A stretch of 64,000 bases of DNA from Kluyvera sp046569695 (GCF_046569695.1 NZ_JBKHUI010000018.1:1-64000), one strand, 5' to 3'; positions 35,983 through 44,764 are shown, numbered from the stretch's first letter. Notes: a model not told the origin generated them from the sequence alone. Program-made: numbers and translations.

Positions 35983-38586
35983 TTAGTTGAGCGGGGCGGG
36001 CGCAATCCACGGTTCCATGATTTCATAAATCATCAGGACTTCGGTGAGCGGCAGGGTGATGTTGTACTTACGGTTGAGCGCCTGGAAGAAGGTGTCGTGC
36101 ACGGCGACAAAGGCCTGCTGCTCAAGCGTCAGCCCAGCCTCCTCGCGATGGCGAACGCCGTTATTGACCATGACGCGTTCAATCATCAGCGCGATGTGCA
36201 TAAACAGGTTAATGCGCAGGTAGCTCTCAAAATGAATTTTGTAGAACGCCTCATACTGTTTAATCACGGCTTCGACTTCATCGATAATCACTACCGGGTT
36301 GAGGAAGTTCAGGCGGCTGGCAACGCCCTCGACGGTAAACAGCTTCACCACCTCTTCGACCATGGGTTCTAACCCGCCTTCCATCAGCAAGCCGTTGAAG
36401 TAGTCTCGTTTAAGCACCTGGGCTTTTTCTTTGATCAACTGTTCGACGCTGATGAGCGGGATGTAGCCCGCTTCCAGATCGGTGGTCGTGATGATAAGCC
36501 GTGTGCCGTTGAGCGCCGGGTCTGCGCGGGCGATTTTCCACTTCAGGTCGTCATATTCCATGGTGAGGATGTCGATCTCTTCCTGCGGCAGGTAGCGCTG
36601 GACGATATCTTTCAGCTTGCGGGAAATACCCTCACCGGAGATGCAGGAAATGATAATCTTATTACCCGGCAGCATCCCCGCGTAGTAGCGCGTTTCCACC
36701 TCATAAGCACCCTTAGCGCCTTCGATAATTGCCTCCATCGGCAGCTTATCCTGGATTTTCCCCGCAATATCCAGCGCCATGGCGGTACTGACGTTGTTAA
36801 TGACCAGCAGCTCGCCGTGCAGATGCAGCTTAATCTCTTCGTAGATCTCCTTGAGCGAGCCCATGTCGACCAGGATGATTAGCCCGGCCCCCTGCTTAAG
36901 GCGTGATAGATGCGCAATCAGCAAATCGATAATTTCGCGGGTGGAGGTGGCGTTCGGCATATCGAAGGCTTTGAAGTAGTAACCGCCGGTAAGCTGGTTT
37001 GCGATGCCGGCGATACTGGAGGCGGTCGAACGCCCGTGGGAGACGATAATCCCTTGAATCGGTGAGTCTTCACCTGCCAGCGAATGGAAGGTGCAGCTCA
37101 ACAGGGGGAGTAGCAGCGGTAGAGGTGCGTGGTTCACATGCCTTTCCAGCAAAGCCATACATTCTTCAGCCAGCAGGCGCGCCTTCCCGGACACATAGTC
37201 AGCGATGGTCTGGAGCTCATCAATTTGCTCGGCGTGCTGAGGGGCATGCAATGCATAGGTCAGGCACAGCCAGACTGCTTTGCGGATCTCCTGCCCGCAG
37301 GCCACGCCGGTCAGGTTCTCCAGCTCATTAACGGCGTGCATAGTGTTTTGCCAAATATAGCCGCTGTAGAGCGCTTCCTGCGGGACGATGCCGTTCACCG
37401 TCGTGAGCAGATGTTCAATTTTGCGATTGAGCAGCATTACGTTGCCGCTGTGGCAAAACTCGCGAAAAATGACCTCGTCATGCATGGCTTTAGGCAGCAG
37501 GGCGTGGGCATTCAGGCTGTCTCCCGGTTTGCTGGCCGAAATCACCAGCGTCTCCCCGCCAGGGTGCGCGCCGTGGAGCGTGATGGCATTGGCGTCGCGG
37601 TTATCGCTCCAGGCGCTGGCGCACATGACTTTGATCTGGTTTTTCAGCTCGCCAATATTCCCCCGTACGGGTGAGGTGACGAGCTGGTGCATGAGCTGGG
37701 TATCCAGGTGGATATCTCGCCGCAGGCTCATCGCTTCCTGATGCAGGAACAGATTCACCTGCGCCACCCGCTCGGTCAGCGGACGGGAGATAAAATTGGG
37801 CAGCGTCACGCGCACCGGAATACGACGGCGGAAGGTATTGAGCAGTACCGTTTCGATATTTTCGGTGGTAGCGAAGATAAATCGCAACGAAGCAGGGTGG
37901 CGCGTGCGGTTATCGCCCAGGCGGTAGAAATAGCCTTTATCCATAAACAGGAACAATTTTTCCTGATTCTCTGCGGACAGTCGGTGCACCTCATCCAGGA
38001 AAAGAAAACCGCCGTTCGCATCATCAAACGCACCACGTTTGTCGCGGTCGGCGCCGGTGAAGGCGCCGCGGGTATAACCAAACAGGGTGGCGGACAGCAG
38101 TTCGGGGTTGTTGGCGTAGTCGGCGCAGTTCAGCTCTACAAAAGGTTTATCTGCGGCGATAACCCCACGATCTAAGGCATATTGATAAATGAGCGACGCG
38201 AGATGGCTTTTCCCCACGCCGCTTTCGCCAGAAAGCAGGATCGGCAAACCCTCTCCCGGGTAGTCTACCGCCGAGCGACATAGCGCGACGGCTTCTGCCA
38301 GGCTACCTTCGGCGCCGGTCAAATTCATAAAAGCATCGGACTGTTTCGACACTAATCTCGACGGCAGTACCCTTTGGCCCCCGTTGTGCTGCACATGAAA
38401 GCGAACCGGGCGAGTGTTTTCCTTACTCAAACGACCATCGTCGCATAGCCTGTTCAGATAATGACTGATGACGCTACGGTTAACCTGCATAAAGTCGGCA
38501 CAGTCCTGGGCCGTGAATCCTGAAGGGCTTTCCGCATAGTGCGTGAGTATTTTGTGGAATAATTTTTCTTTTGCTGACAGCGCCAT
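35983..38586 (-). CDS. LevR/DagR-type sigma-54 activator with PRD domains
   Basis: This 867-residue transcription activator has an N-terminal HTH (about 1-65) and a sigma-54 AAA+ domain (Walker A GESGVGKS 120-127, GAFTGA 174-179, Walker B FLFLDEV 194-200). PTS regulation domains and a IIA-mannose-like domain (with GIIVSHGRSTASSIAG, near 510-525) follow. The IIA-like His and PRD His residues would be phosphorylated by PTS proteins, coupling activity to sugar transport and catabolite state. It is transcribed in the same direction as the PTS-GH88 operon, upstream of it. Confidence 0.92.
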   Translation of the reverse strand: MALSAKEKLFHKILTHYAESPSGFTAQDCADFMQVNRSVISHYLNRLCDDGRLSKENTRPVRFHVQHNGGQRVLPSRLVSKQSDAFMNLTGAEGSLAEAVALCRSAVDYPGEGLPILLSGESGVGKSHLASLIYQYALDRGVIAADKPFVELNCADYANNPELLSATLFGYTRGAFTGADRDKRGAFDDANGGFLFLDEVHRLSAENQEKLFLFMDKGYFYRLGDNRTRHPASLRFIFATTENIETVLLNTFRRRIPVRVTLPNFISRPLTERVAQVNLFLHQEAMSLRRDIHLDTQLMHQLVTSPVRGNIGELKNQIKVMCASAWSDNRDANAITLHGAHPGGETLVISASKPGDSLNAHALLPKAMHDEVIFREFCHSGNVMLLNRKIEHLLTTVNGIVPQEALYSGYIWQNTMHAVNELENLTGVACGQEIRKAVWLCLTYALHAPQHAEQIDELQTIADYVSGKARLLAEECMALLERHVNHAPLPLLLPLLSCTFHSLAGEDSPIQGIIVSHGRSTASSIAGIANQLTGGYYFKAFDMPNATSTREIIDLLIAHLSRLKQGAGLIILVDMGSLKEIYEEIKLHLHGELLVINNVSTAMALDIAGKIQDKLPMEAIIEGAKGAYEVETRYYAGMLPGNKIIISCISGEGISRKLKDIVQRYLPQEEIDILTMEYDDLKWKIARADPALNGTRLIITTTDLEAGYIPLISVEQLIKEKAQVLKRDYFNGLLMEGGLEPMVEEVVKLFTVEGVASRLNFLNPVVIIDEVEAVIKQYEAFYKIHFESYLRINLFMHIALMIERVMVNNGVRHREEAGLTLEQQAFVAVHDTFFQALNRKYNITLPLTEVLMIYEIMEPWIAPAPLN

Positions 38587-39134
38587 TTTTCAATGTCCTG
38601 CATAGAGTAGAAAATAGCGTCGAAAATAATTGGACACTAGACACTAATGTTTTTATTAGACACTCGATACTCTCCTCGCTTATATAGTAAAGTGAAACCC
38701 TGTTTTAACTGGAATGTGATCGCGATCGACCGATGTTTACTGCTGATATCTGCGGGTGGGCGCGAACGCTTCAGTTGCGGTTGTCGTTCCGGGCAACCGG
38801 TCAGTTCCTGACCTTGCTCTCCCTCTTGAGGCAAAAATATGTGTTGATGGTCACGATTTTGCGTTCTCATCAAAAAGCCATTTATCCGGAAAACCATTGG
38901 TTTAATTGCGGATATTAAAAAAGAAAATAACCTCATGATAAATAAAGTTTTTAATTAATGAATGTGGCGACAATCTCAATTTATAAATGAGATATTAATC
39001 ACAAAAAACAGGTTGTTTTAATAGGTGTCAATATTAGCACTGGCCTAAATTATCGCAATTATGTGATCTTCGTTGCAAATAGATGTCTTGAAGTCAGGGA
39101 AAAATGCTTTCACGGAAACGGGTGAGGGCTGAAG
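38587..39134. other. Divergent intergenic region between the two PTS loci
   Basis: This 548-bp, AT-rich region holds promoters for the leftward activator and the rightward kinase-PTS operon. Apart from the GACACT repeats I see no clear operator. The short frames inside lack ribosome-binding sites. A near-match to a sigma-54 promoter at about 39043 has one base too many between GG and GC. Confidence 0.5.
38633..38664. promoter_or_regulatory. Triple GACACT repeat upstream of the PTS activator gene
   Basis: GACACT occurs at 38633-38638, 38640-38645 and 38659-38664, all in one direction, 47-78 bp upstream of the activator start. The motif is shared with the cluster at 35902-35950. An autoregulatory site is the simplest reading. 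Confidence 0.5.
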
Positions 39135-40115
39135 ATGAAAATCGGTATTGTCATTAGCGGCGGAGATGTCTCCGGAATAAATAATTTTATTTTCCAGGTC
39201 GCTAAAATCGCCAATGCGCAGATCACATTATTTAATGGTGGCATACCGGGTTTATTAGAGAAAAACCACCATGAGGTCTCCTGGTGTGATTTAGTGGATT
39301 TTTCTATTTCCGCTATCCCGATGATTACTTCCGGGCGCACGGCACGGAAATTACAGCGCAGTGAGTACGAAAATATTGCCAGAAAAATAAAATCATTACG
39401 TATTGATGTGCTGATTATGGCCGGAGGTGATGGCAGCCTGCAATTCCTGAATACGCTCAGTGAATTTGATATCAACTGCTTTGGCGTCGGTATGACGATC
39501 GACAATGATGTTTATGGCAGCGACTACACCATTGGTTTTTCTACCGCCTGCGAGCAAATAATCAAAGAGGTATCGCGCCTAAGAAATACCGGCAGGGCGC
39601 TTCCTGGGCGCGTTTTTATGGCGGAGATTCTGGGCGGTTACTGCGGCGAGTTAACGCTGCAATCGGCAATAAAAGCGAATGCCGATCTGGCGCTGATCCC
39701 GGAGGCACAGATCCCTCTCGACGCCCTTGCTGAGCGGATAAAGCAAAAGCTAAGCTGCCAGAATAGCGTGATTATCCTCTGCTCGGAGGGCTACACCCGC
39801 GAGTACTCTCCGGGTTTCCAGGGCGCTATTGATACCATGATAAAGCAGCTTGAACCGCGTATTGGCGTCCGTATCCGCAAAACCATCATTGGTTACGGCT
39901 TACGTAGTGGCGACCCGACCTGTGAGGAAATTTATCAGGGTACAATTATGGCGAATGAAGTGGTTCGCTGTATTCAATCTGGTATGAGAAATAAAGCCGT
40001 TATTATTAACTCAAGTAATAAACCTATTCCGATTGATTTAGTCAGTATGAAAAAACGTCTGGTTGATACCGACGGACACTATTATAAACTTGCCAAACAA
40101 CTCAATATAATTTGA
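39135..40115 (+). CDS. Diverged 6-phosphofructokinase-like sugar-phosphate kinase
   Basis: This 326-residue protein has the PfkA fold. The ATP site is GGDGS (97-101, the ATP rather than PPi type) and the catalytic loop TIDND (121-125), followed by YTIGFSTA. By eye alignment two PfkA substrate contacts differ: the Arg of VMGRYCG is Gly168 here, and the His of GHIQRGG is Tyr254. It is likely a kinase for a different phosphorylated sugar. It is the first gene of an operon with PTS and aldolase genes. Confidence 0.85.
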   Translation: MKIGIVISGGDVSGINNFIFQVAKIANAQITLFNGGIPGLLEKNHHEVSWCDLVDFSISAIPMITSGRTARKLQRSEYENIARKIKSLRIDVLIMAGGDGSLQFLNTLSEFDINCFGVGMTIDNDVYGSDYTIGFSTACEQIIKEVSRLRNTGRALPGRVFMAEILGGYCGELTLQSAIKANADLALIPEAQIPLDALAERIKQKLSCQNSVIILCSEGYTREYSPGFQGAIDTMIKQLEPRIGVRIRKTIIGYGLRSGDPTCEEIYQGTIMANEVVRCIQSGMRNKAVIINSSNKPIPIDLVSMKKRLVDTDGHYYKLAKQLNII

Positions 40116-40126
40116 GGAGACCCTAC

Positions 40127-40441
40127 ATGCTGAAAATTCTCTGCGTATGTGGCTGCGGCCTCGGCTCAAGCTTTGCTATTGAAATGACTGCAAAGGCCGT
40201 TTTAAAAAAACTGGAAATTCCGGCACATATTGAACACACCACGGTATCGGAGGCCGGGGCATTTAAATCTGACATGATTCTGACGCAAAAAACCTTTGCC
40301 GATATTCTGACAGCCGATGCCAGCGAAGAAGAGATAAAACGTGTGGTGATATTAAATAAGCTGACGGATAAAGATGAGATCGAGCAAAAAATTGTCGCAT
40401 TTTTAAATGAACGTAATTTACAGGTAGCCGACTATGAATAG
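40127..40441 (+). CDS. PTS IIB component, ascorbate/lactose-type
   Basis: This cytoplasmic IIB of 104 residues belongs to the UlaB/SgaB type. The phospho-Cys is in VCGCGLGSS (Cys8). The start at 40127 follows GAGGAGA. An upstream in-frame codon at 40112 overlaps the kinase stop and is less likely. It overlaps the IIC gene by 8 bp. Confidence 0.9.
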   Translation: MLKILCVCGCGLGSSFAIEMTAKAVLKKLEIPAHIEHTTVSEAGAFKSDMILTQKTFADILTADASEEEIKRVVILNKLTDKDEIEQKIVAFLNERNLQVADYE

Positions 40442-41801
40442 TGTCGTTGAGTTTATCGTCAAAGATTTGCTCGGCCAGGCTTCAATACTCATCGCCTTTA
40501 TTGCGATGCTGGGGCTTATCCTACAGAAAAAATCACCGGGCAAGACGGCTGAGGGCACGTTTAAAACCCTGCTCGGATTTTTAATCATGATGGCCGGTAT
40601 CAACATCATTGTGGCCACGCTGACGTTCCTGAATGACATCTTCACTCAGGGCTTTGGCATGAAGGGCTACATTACCGATGTGGCGGCGATTGCCGGTTTA
40701 GCCAACCGCGAGTTGGGTTCCGAAGTGGCGCTGACGCTGCTGGTGATTTTTGCCGTCAACATCATCATCGCTCGCCTGACGCCGCTGAAATATATCTTCC
40801 TCACCGGCCAGGCGCTGCTGTGGATGGCGACTATTGGCGCCGTTATCGGCTATAAAGCCGGGCTGACGGGGCTGCCGTTGATTTTGACCGGTGGGATCTT
40901 CGGCGGCGTAATGGCGGTACTGATGCCCGCGCTGGCGCAGCCGGTGGTTCGGCGGATCACCGGCTCGGATGATGTTGCGCTGGGGCACTTCTGCACCATT
41001 GGTTACCTGGTGCAGGCGGCGGTCGCAAAAGTGGTCGGCAAAGGCTCTCGCTCTACGGAAGATCTTGAATTACCGGATAACTTCAAGTTTCTGCAGGATA
41101 CCTATCTCGCCATGGCGGTGGTCATGGTGCCGATGTACCTCATCCCGGCAGTGGCGGCAGGCCCGGCGTATATCGGCCAGTTCTCTAACGGTATTAACTA
41201 CCTGATGTACGCCTTTATGCAGTCCATCCAGTTTGTGGCTGGGGTCTTCGTTCTCTATAGCGGCGTGCGCCTGCTGCTCAATGAACTGGTGCCGGCGTTT
41301 CGCGGGATTGCAATGCGTATCGTCCCCGATGCCAAGCCGGCGCTGGACTGCCCGGTGCTGTTCCCTTATGCACCTAACGCCGTGATTGTTGGTTTCCTGG
41401 CGACCACGGTAGGTTCGATCATTGGCATGCTGGTCTTTCCGATGTTCGGTCTGGCGATGATTCTACCCGGCCTCCTTACTAACTTCTTTGCGGGCGGCAC
41501 GGCTGGCGTATTCGGTAATGCGCTGGGCGGTCGCCGCGGGGCGATGATTGGCGGCGTGGTGCACGGGCTGTTTATCACCTTCCTGCCTGCCATCCTGGTA
41601 CCGATGCTTGAAAGTTACGGCTTTACCGGCGTGACGTTCAGCGATTCGGATGTGATTAGTTCTGGGCTGGTATTAGGCCACGCCTTCCAGAATAACTGGT
41701 TATTTGTCGCGTTGTTTATTGTCTTTGTCGCCGCACTGGCATGGTTTGTAAACGGTAAATCAGCTAAGCCGAAAGGGGAAAACGTTCATGAGTCTGTATA
41801 A
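40434..41801 (+). CDS. PTS IIC component, UlaA/SgaT family
   Basis: This 455-residue inner-membrane permease of the ascorbate-type family (UlaA is 465) has about ten hydrophobic helices. The family segments LGFLIMMAGINIIVATL near 45, the KYIFLTGQALLWM region near 118 and FFAGGTAGVFGNALGGRRGA near 345 are seen. The transported sugar cannot be told, since relatives carry L-ascorbate and other sugars. It overlaps its neighbours on both sides. Confidence 0.92.
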   Translation: MNSVVEFIVKDLLGQASILIAFIAMLGLILQKKSPGKTAEGTFKTLLGFLIMMAGINIIVATLTFLNDIFTQGFGMKGYITDVAAIAGLANRELGSEVALTLLVIFAVNIIIARLTPLKYIFLTGQALLWMATIGAVIGYKAGLTGLPLILTGGIFGGVMAVLMPALAQPVVRRITGSDDVALGHFCTIGYLVQAAVAKVVGKGSRSTEDLELPDNFKFLQDTYLAMAVVMVPMYLIPAVAAGPAYIGQFSNGINYLMYAFMQSIQFVAGVFVLYSGVRLLLNELVPAFRGIAMRIVPDAKPALDCPVLFPYAPNAVIVGFLATTVGSIIGMLVFPMFGLAMILPGLLTNFFAGGTAGVFGNALGGRRGAMIGGVVHGLFITFLPAILVPMLESYGFTGVTFSDSDVISSGLVLGHAFQNNWLFVALFIVFVAALAWFVNGKSAKPKGENVHESV

Positions 41802-42630
41802 CTTCAACGATATTCTTAACATTGCCCAGCAGAGAGATTTTAAAGCCATCGGATCGTTTAATTTGCACTGTATTGAAATGCTGCCCGCTTTTTTCAAAGC
41901 CGCACAGCAAAGCAATAGCCCGTTAATGATTCAAATCTCCACCGGGACGGCAGAATATTTAGGTTATCGTTTATTAGTAGATGCCGTGACCTCGCTGGCA
42001 GAAAGCGAAAATGTGCCGACCTGTCTGCATCTGGATCACTGTTCGGATATTAGCGCCATTGAAACGGCGATGAACGCCGGGTTTTCATCGGTGATGTATG
42101 ACGGTTCTCACCTTAACCTGGAAGAGAATATTGGTAACACGCGCATTGTCGTCGAAATGGCACGCCCGCGTAATATAACGGTCGAGGGCGAGTTGGGCGC
42201 CATTGGTGGCTCCGAAGACGGCAAAGCTGTTGCCGTTGAGGATATCTGTTTCACCACGGTAGAGGATGCCAAACGTTTTGTGGATGAAACCCAGGTCGAC
42301 ATGCTGGCGGTCTCCGTCGGCACGGTACACGGGCTGTATACCGGCAAGGCAAAAATCCAGCACCAGCGACTTAAGGAGATTAGCGCGGCAACCGGCGTGC
42401 CTCTGGTGTTGCACGGCGGCACCGGCGTGAGCGATGAGGATATGCGCCTGGCGGTGACTGAGGGAATTAACAAGGTCAACGTTGGCACGGAAATGAATGT
42501 GCAGTGGGTTGACCAGTGCAAAACCGCATTTGAAAAAGGCAAAGTGAATGACAGCGTGCGGAAGTTTTTAATTCCAGCTAATAATGCCGTGACTCACGTA
42601 TTAATGGAAAAGATCGCTTTATTTAAATAA
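41788..42630 (+). CDS. Class II fructose/tagatose-bisphosphate-type aldolase
   Basis: This 280-residue zinc aldolase is of the GatY/KbaY/FbaA family. Catalytic Asp83 and zinc ligand His84 lie in HLDHC. Further zinc ligands are His181 (GTVHG) and His209 (LHGGTG). The phosphate-binding NVGTEMN segment lies near 232. It should cleave the ketose bisphosphate made by the kinase at 39135 to dihydroxyacetone phosphate and an aldehyde. Its overlap with the permease gene supports one operon. Confidence 0.93.
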   Translation: MSLYNFNDILNIAQQRDFKAIGSFNLHCIEMLPAFFKAAQQSNSPLMIQISTGTAEYLGYRLLVDAVTSLAESENVPTCLHLDHCSDISAIETAMNAGFSSVMYDGSHLNLEENIGNTRIVVEMARPRNITVEGELGAIGGSEDGKAVAVEDICFTTVEDAKRFVDETQVDMLAVSVGTVHGLYTGKAKIQHQRLKEISAATGVPLVLHGGTGVSDEDMRLAVTEGINKVNVGTEMNVQWVDQCKTAFEKGKVNDSVRKFLIPANNAVTHVLMEKIALFK

Positions 42631-42689
42631 ACGTCTCTTTATTACTCGAGATTTCGTTACCCTGTTATTCATCAGGGAGGGGATTTGCT

Positions 42690-42959
42690 ATGTTTGAATC
42701 ATTGAAAACGTTGTGGAAAAAGCAAAACAGCCCGTTAGAAGATTATGACGAACAGTCGCTTCTGCTGGCGGAGGAAATATCCCGATTAGAAGGTGAATTA
42801 CAGGGTAACCCGAGTGATGGCGAGATACAGAAAGCATTAATGTTGATTTATAACCGGGCGCTGTCGGTATATGCCAAAAGCAAGACGCACCGGCAGGAAA
42901 TTGACGCACTGTTTATCCGTATCGATGAATTACGCAACATTATTCGCCGTAACATTTAG
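42690..42959 (+). CDS. Unknown 89-residue helical protein in PTS operon
   Basis: I do not recognise this family. The protein is charged, has no signal or membrane segment, and is predicted helical (long Leu/Glu/Lys/Arg heptad-like stretches at about 22-45 and 60-88). A strong ribosome-binding site (GGGAGGGG) precedes the ATG. It lies between the aldolase and the IIA, 9 bp from the latter, so it is surely translated as part of the operon. A regulatory or scaffold role is only a guess. Confidence 0.75.
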   Translation: MFESLKTLWKKQNSPLEDYDEQSLLLAEEISRLEGELQGNPSDGEIQKALMLIYNRALSVYAKSKTHRQEIDALFIRIDELRNIIRRNI

Positions 42960-42968
42960 GGAGTGGGC

Positions 42969-43406
42969 ATGACGATAAAAGAGCTACTCATAGAAGCCGA
43001 TGCTATTCAGGTTGGCGTAGCGGAGTCGGACTGGCAGAAGGTGATTCAGTTGGCGGCCATGCCGCTGATTAAAAACGGTTACATCTCGGCTGATTACGGT
43101 CAGGCCGTTATTGAAAACACCCTGAATCACGGCGCGTATTATGTGTTTGACGAGGGGGTTGCCATTCCGCATGCGCGTCCCGAGTGCGGCGTGAAGCGGA
43201 ACTGTTTTAGCCTGGTGCTGTTGGAAAAACCGATTCGCTTTGCCGAAAGCGAAGCCGCGGATATTGTCATTATGTTCGGCGCGCAGGACAGTAATGCGCA
43301 TATTGAAGAGGGGATCCGCGCCATTATCTCGCTGCTGGATAACGATGAGCGCATGGCCAAACTGCGGGCGGCGAACTCGAAAGAGGAGGTGGTGGCGCTG
43401 CTATGA
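42969..43406 (+). CDS. PTS IIA component, fructose/mannitol (UlaC) type
   Basis: This 145-residue IIA of the PTS-fructose superfamily has its phosphorylated His68 in IPHARPECG. It passes phosphate from HPr to the IIB at 40127. The ATG at 42969 follows AGGGAG. An in-frame GTG two codons earlier is less likely. It overlaps the kinase gene downstream by 4 bp. Confidence 0.92.
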   Translation: MTIKELLIEADAIQVGVAESDWQKVIQLAAMPLIKNGYISADYGQAVIENTLNHGAYYVFDEGVAIPHARPECGVKRNCFSLVLLEKPIRFAESEAADIVIMFGAQDSNAHIEEGIRAIISLLDNDERMAKLRAANSKEEVVALL

Positions 43407-43957
43407 AAAGAGATCTTACGCCGAACGGTAAAACCGTCATTCTGGTGAACGGTATACCCGCCTCTGGAAAGAGCACCATCGCACGCCAGCTTTCACAGAC
43501 GTTTGGCCTGCCGCTGCTGACTATCGACGGTATTAAAGAGCCCTTTATGGCGCGCTTTACCGATATCGATCGCCCCTTCAACCGCCAACTCGGCTGCGCC
43601 GCCTACGAGGCTATCTGGTCGATTGTGGAACAGTCCCCGGCGAGCTGTGTCTGGGTGATTGATGCCTGGTTTGGCTTCCAGCCTAAAGAGATGCTGCAGC
43701 GACTCGCCCAGAAAGCGGGGGTTGAACGGATTGTCGAAGTCTGGAATCAGATCCCTCCTGACGTCGCGGTAGCGCGCTATGCTCAGCGGTTAGCGCAGCG
43801 TTTGCCGGGTCATCCAGGAGAAGAGTATCTACCCGAACTGGCACTGCTGGCCGAGCGGGCCGAACCGATGCGTCTGGGGACAGTGTATTGCGTCGATCAG
43901 CAAACGCTGCCCAATATTGAAGAGGTCTACGACTGGGTTGAAGCGCAGCTGCGATAG
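43403..43957 (+). CDS. P-loop kinase-like protein (AAA/zeta-like)
   Basis: This 184-residue protein has Walker A GIPASGKST (17-25), like small-molecule kinases and zeta-toxin-like P-loop proteins. A conserved LLTIDGIKEPF lies near 40 and WVIDAWFGF near 82. It is the last gene of the operon. It might phosphorylate a sugar or precursor, giving the operon two kinases. The substrate is unknown. Confidence 0.8.
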   Translation: MKRDLTPNGKTVILVNGIPASGKSTIARQLSQTFGLPLLTIDGIKEPFMARFTDIDRPFNRQLGCAAYEAIWSIVEQSPASCVWVIDAWFGFQPKEMLQRLAQKAGVERIVEVWNQIPPDVAVARYAQRLAQRLPGHPGEEYLPELALLAERAEPMRLGTVYCVDQQTLPNIEEVYDWVEAQLR

Positions 43958-44092
43958 TGTTGTAAAATTGATCAATTTATTTGAATGATGACAACAAATC
44001 CTTCCGCTTTTCGTTGAACGATGTGAGGGCTATTATTTATCACATCAAGGCAAAACGCCTTATCCAAACAACCAAGTGAAAGGGTTTACATC

Positions 44093-44305
44093 ATGAAAAG
44101 CATCAAAACTTTTGTTGCAGTTATCGCACTCGCCGCTTCTTTCGGTACCTTCGCTGCTCAGACCGTCACCGCAACCGCCTCCACCATTGACGGTGCAGAA
44201 GCGAAAATTGCCGCTCAGGCAGAACAGGCAGGGGCAAGTTCCTACAAAATTACCCAGGCTTATTCCGGTAACCGCGTGCACATGACCGCCGAACTGACCA
44301 AATAA
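44093..44305 (+). CDS. DUF1471 (YhcN/BhsA family) stress protein, copy 2
   Basis: This has the same 70-residue exported protein as at 30583, identical in every residue. The DNA differs at six synonymous positions. Signal peptide, DUF1471 domain, ribosome-binding site and terminator are all kept. Identical protein with synonymous drift argues for purifying selection or gene conversion rather than a very recent duplication. Confidence 0.9.
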   Translation: MKSIKTFVAVIALAASFGTFAAQTVTATASTIDGAEAKIAAQAEQAGASSYKITQAYSGNRVHMTAELTK

Positions 44306-44326
44306 GCTATCCGCTACTGTCGAAAG

Positions 44327-44348
44327 AGCGCCCTTGGGGCGCTTTTTT
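44327..44348 (+). terminator. Terminator of bhsA-like copy 2
   Basis: AGCGCCC / GGGCGCT with a TTG loop and T6, 21 bp after the stop codon. Confidence 0.88.
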
Positions 44349-44356
44349 CGTTTTAG

Positions 44357-44443
44357 CGGTAGGCCGGATAAGGCGTTTACGCCGCCATCCGGCAATCTGC
44401 GCGAATTCTGCCGGATGGCGCGTTGCTTATCCGGCCTACTTTA
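44357..44443. repeat. BIME: two inverted REP units
   Basis: GTAGGCCGGATAAGGCG...CGCCATCCGGC is followed by GCCGGATGGCG...CTTATCCGGCCTAC in the opposite direction. It is a classic paired REP between the bhsA copy and azlD. Confidence 0.88.
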
Positions 44444-44764
44444 GTTGATACCTGCCAGACGCAGCAGCGCGGTCGCCACCGCAGCGGCAATAATCACCAC
44501 GATAAGCGGCGCTTTGCGCCAGGCCAGAAACACCGCAAAACCTACCCCCAGCACGCGCGCCGCACCGGAGAAATGCTCTCCCTCATAGAACGTGGTCGCC
44601 AGCGCGACGGAAAAGAGCAGCACCGTGGCGGCATCGGAAAGCAACGCCTGCGAGCGCTCGGAAAAGGCCAGGCGGTTGCCTAGCTTTGCGCCGCCGAGGC
44701 GCATCAGATAGGTTCCCAGTGAAAGAATGACGATCCCGGCGATAAACAGCGTCATGTTACCCAT
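44441..44764 (-). CDS. AzlD-family small exporter subunit
   Basis: This 107-residue protein with three or four membrane helices is the partner of AzlC-type branched-chain amino acid exporters (YgaH in E. coli). The family segment TYLMRLGGAKLG lies near residue 18. Its start overlaps the AzlC stop by one base, so the two are coupled. Confidence 0.88.
   Translation of the reverse strand: MGNMTLFIAGIVILSLGTYLMRLGGAKLGNRLAFSERSQALLSDAATVLLFSVALATTFYEGEHFSGAARVLGVGFAVFLAWRKAPLIVVIIAAAVATALLRLAGIN

Larger units (their letters stand above)
43993..44368. repeat. Long direct repeat, right copy (bhsA-like unit)
   Basis: This is the second copy of the 375-bp unit at 30484-30862, in the same orientation. 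Together the copies define a 13.5-kb interval holding both PTS loci. No transposase or integrase is found within it. Confidence 0.9.

Noticed and set aside
39043..39060. Second sigma-54 promoter before the PfkA-like operon
   Set aside because: TGGCCTAAATTATCGC has GG and GC separated by 11 instead of 10 bases and a poor -24 context.
44357..44443. CRISPR-like repeats or transposon ends at the repeat cluster
   Set aside because: These are paired REP palindromes. No regular spacer pattern or transposase is present anywhere in the window.
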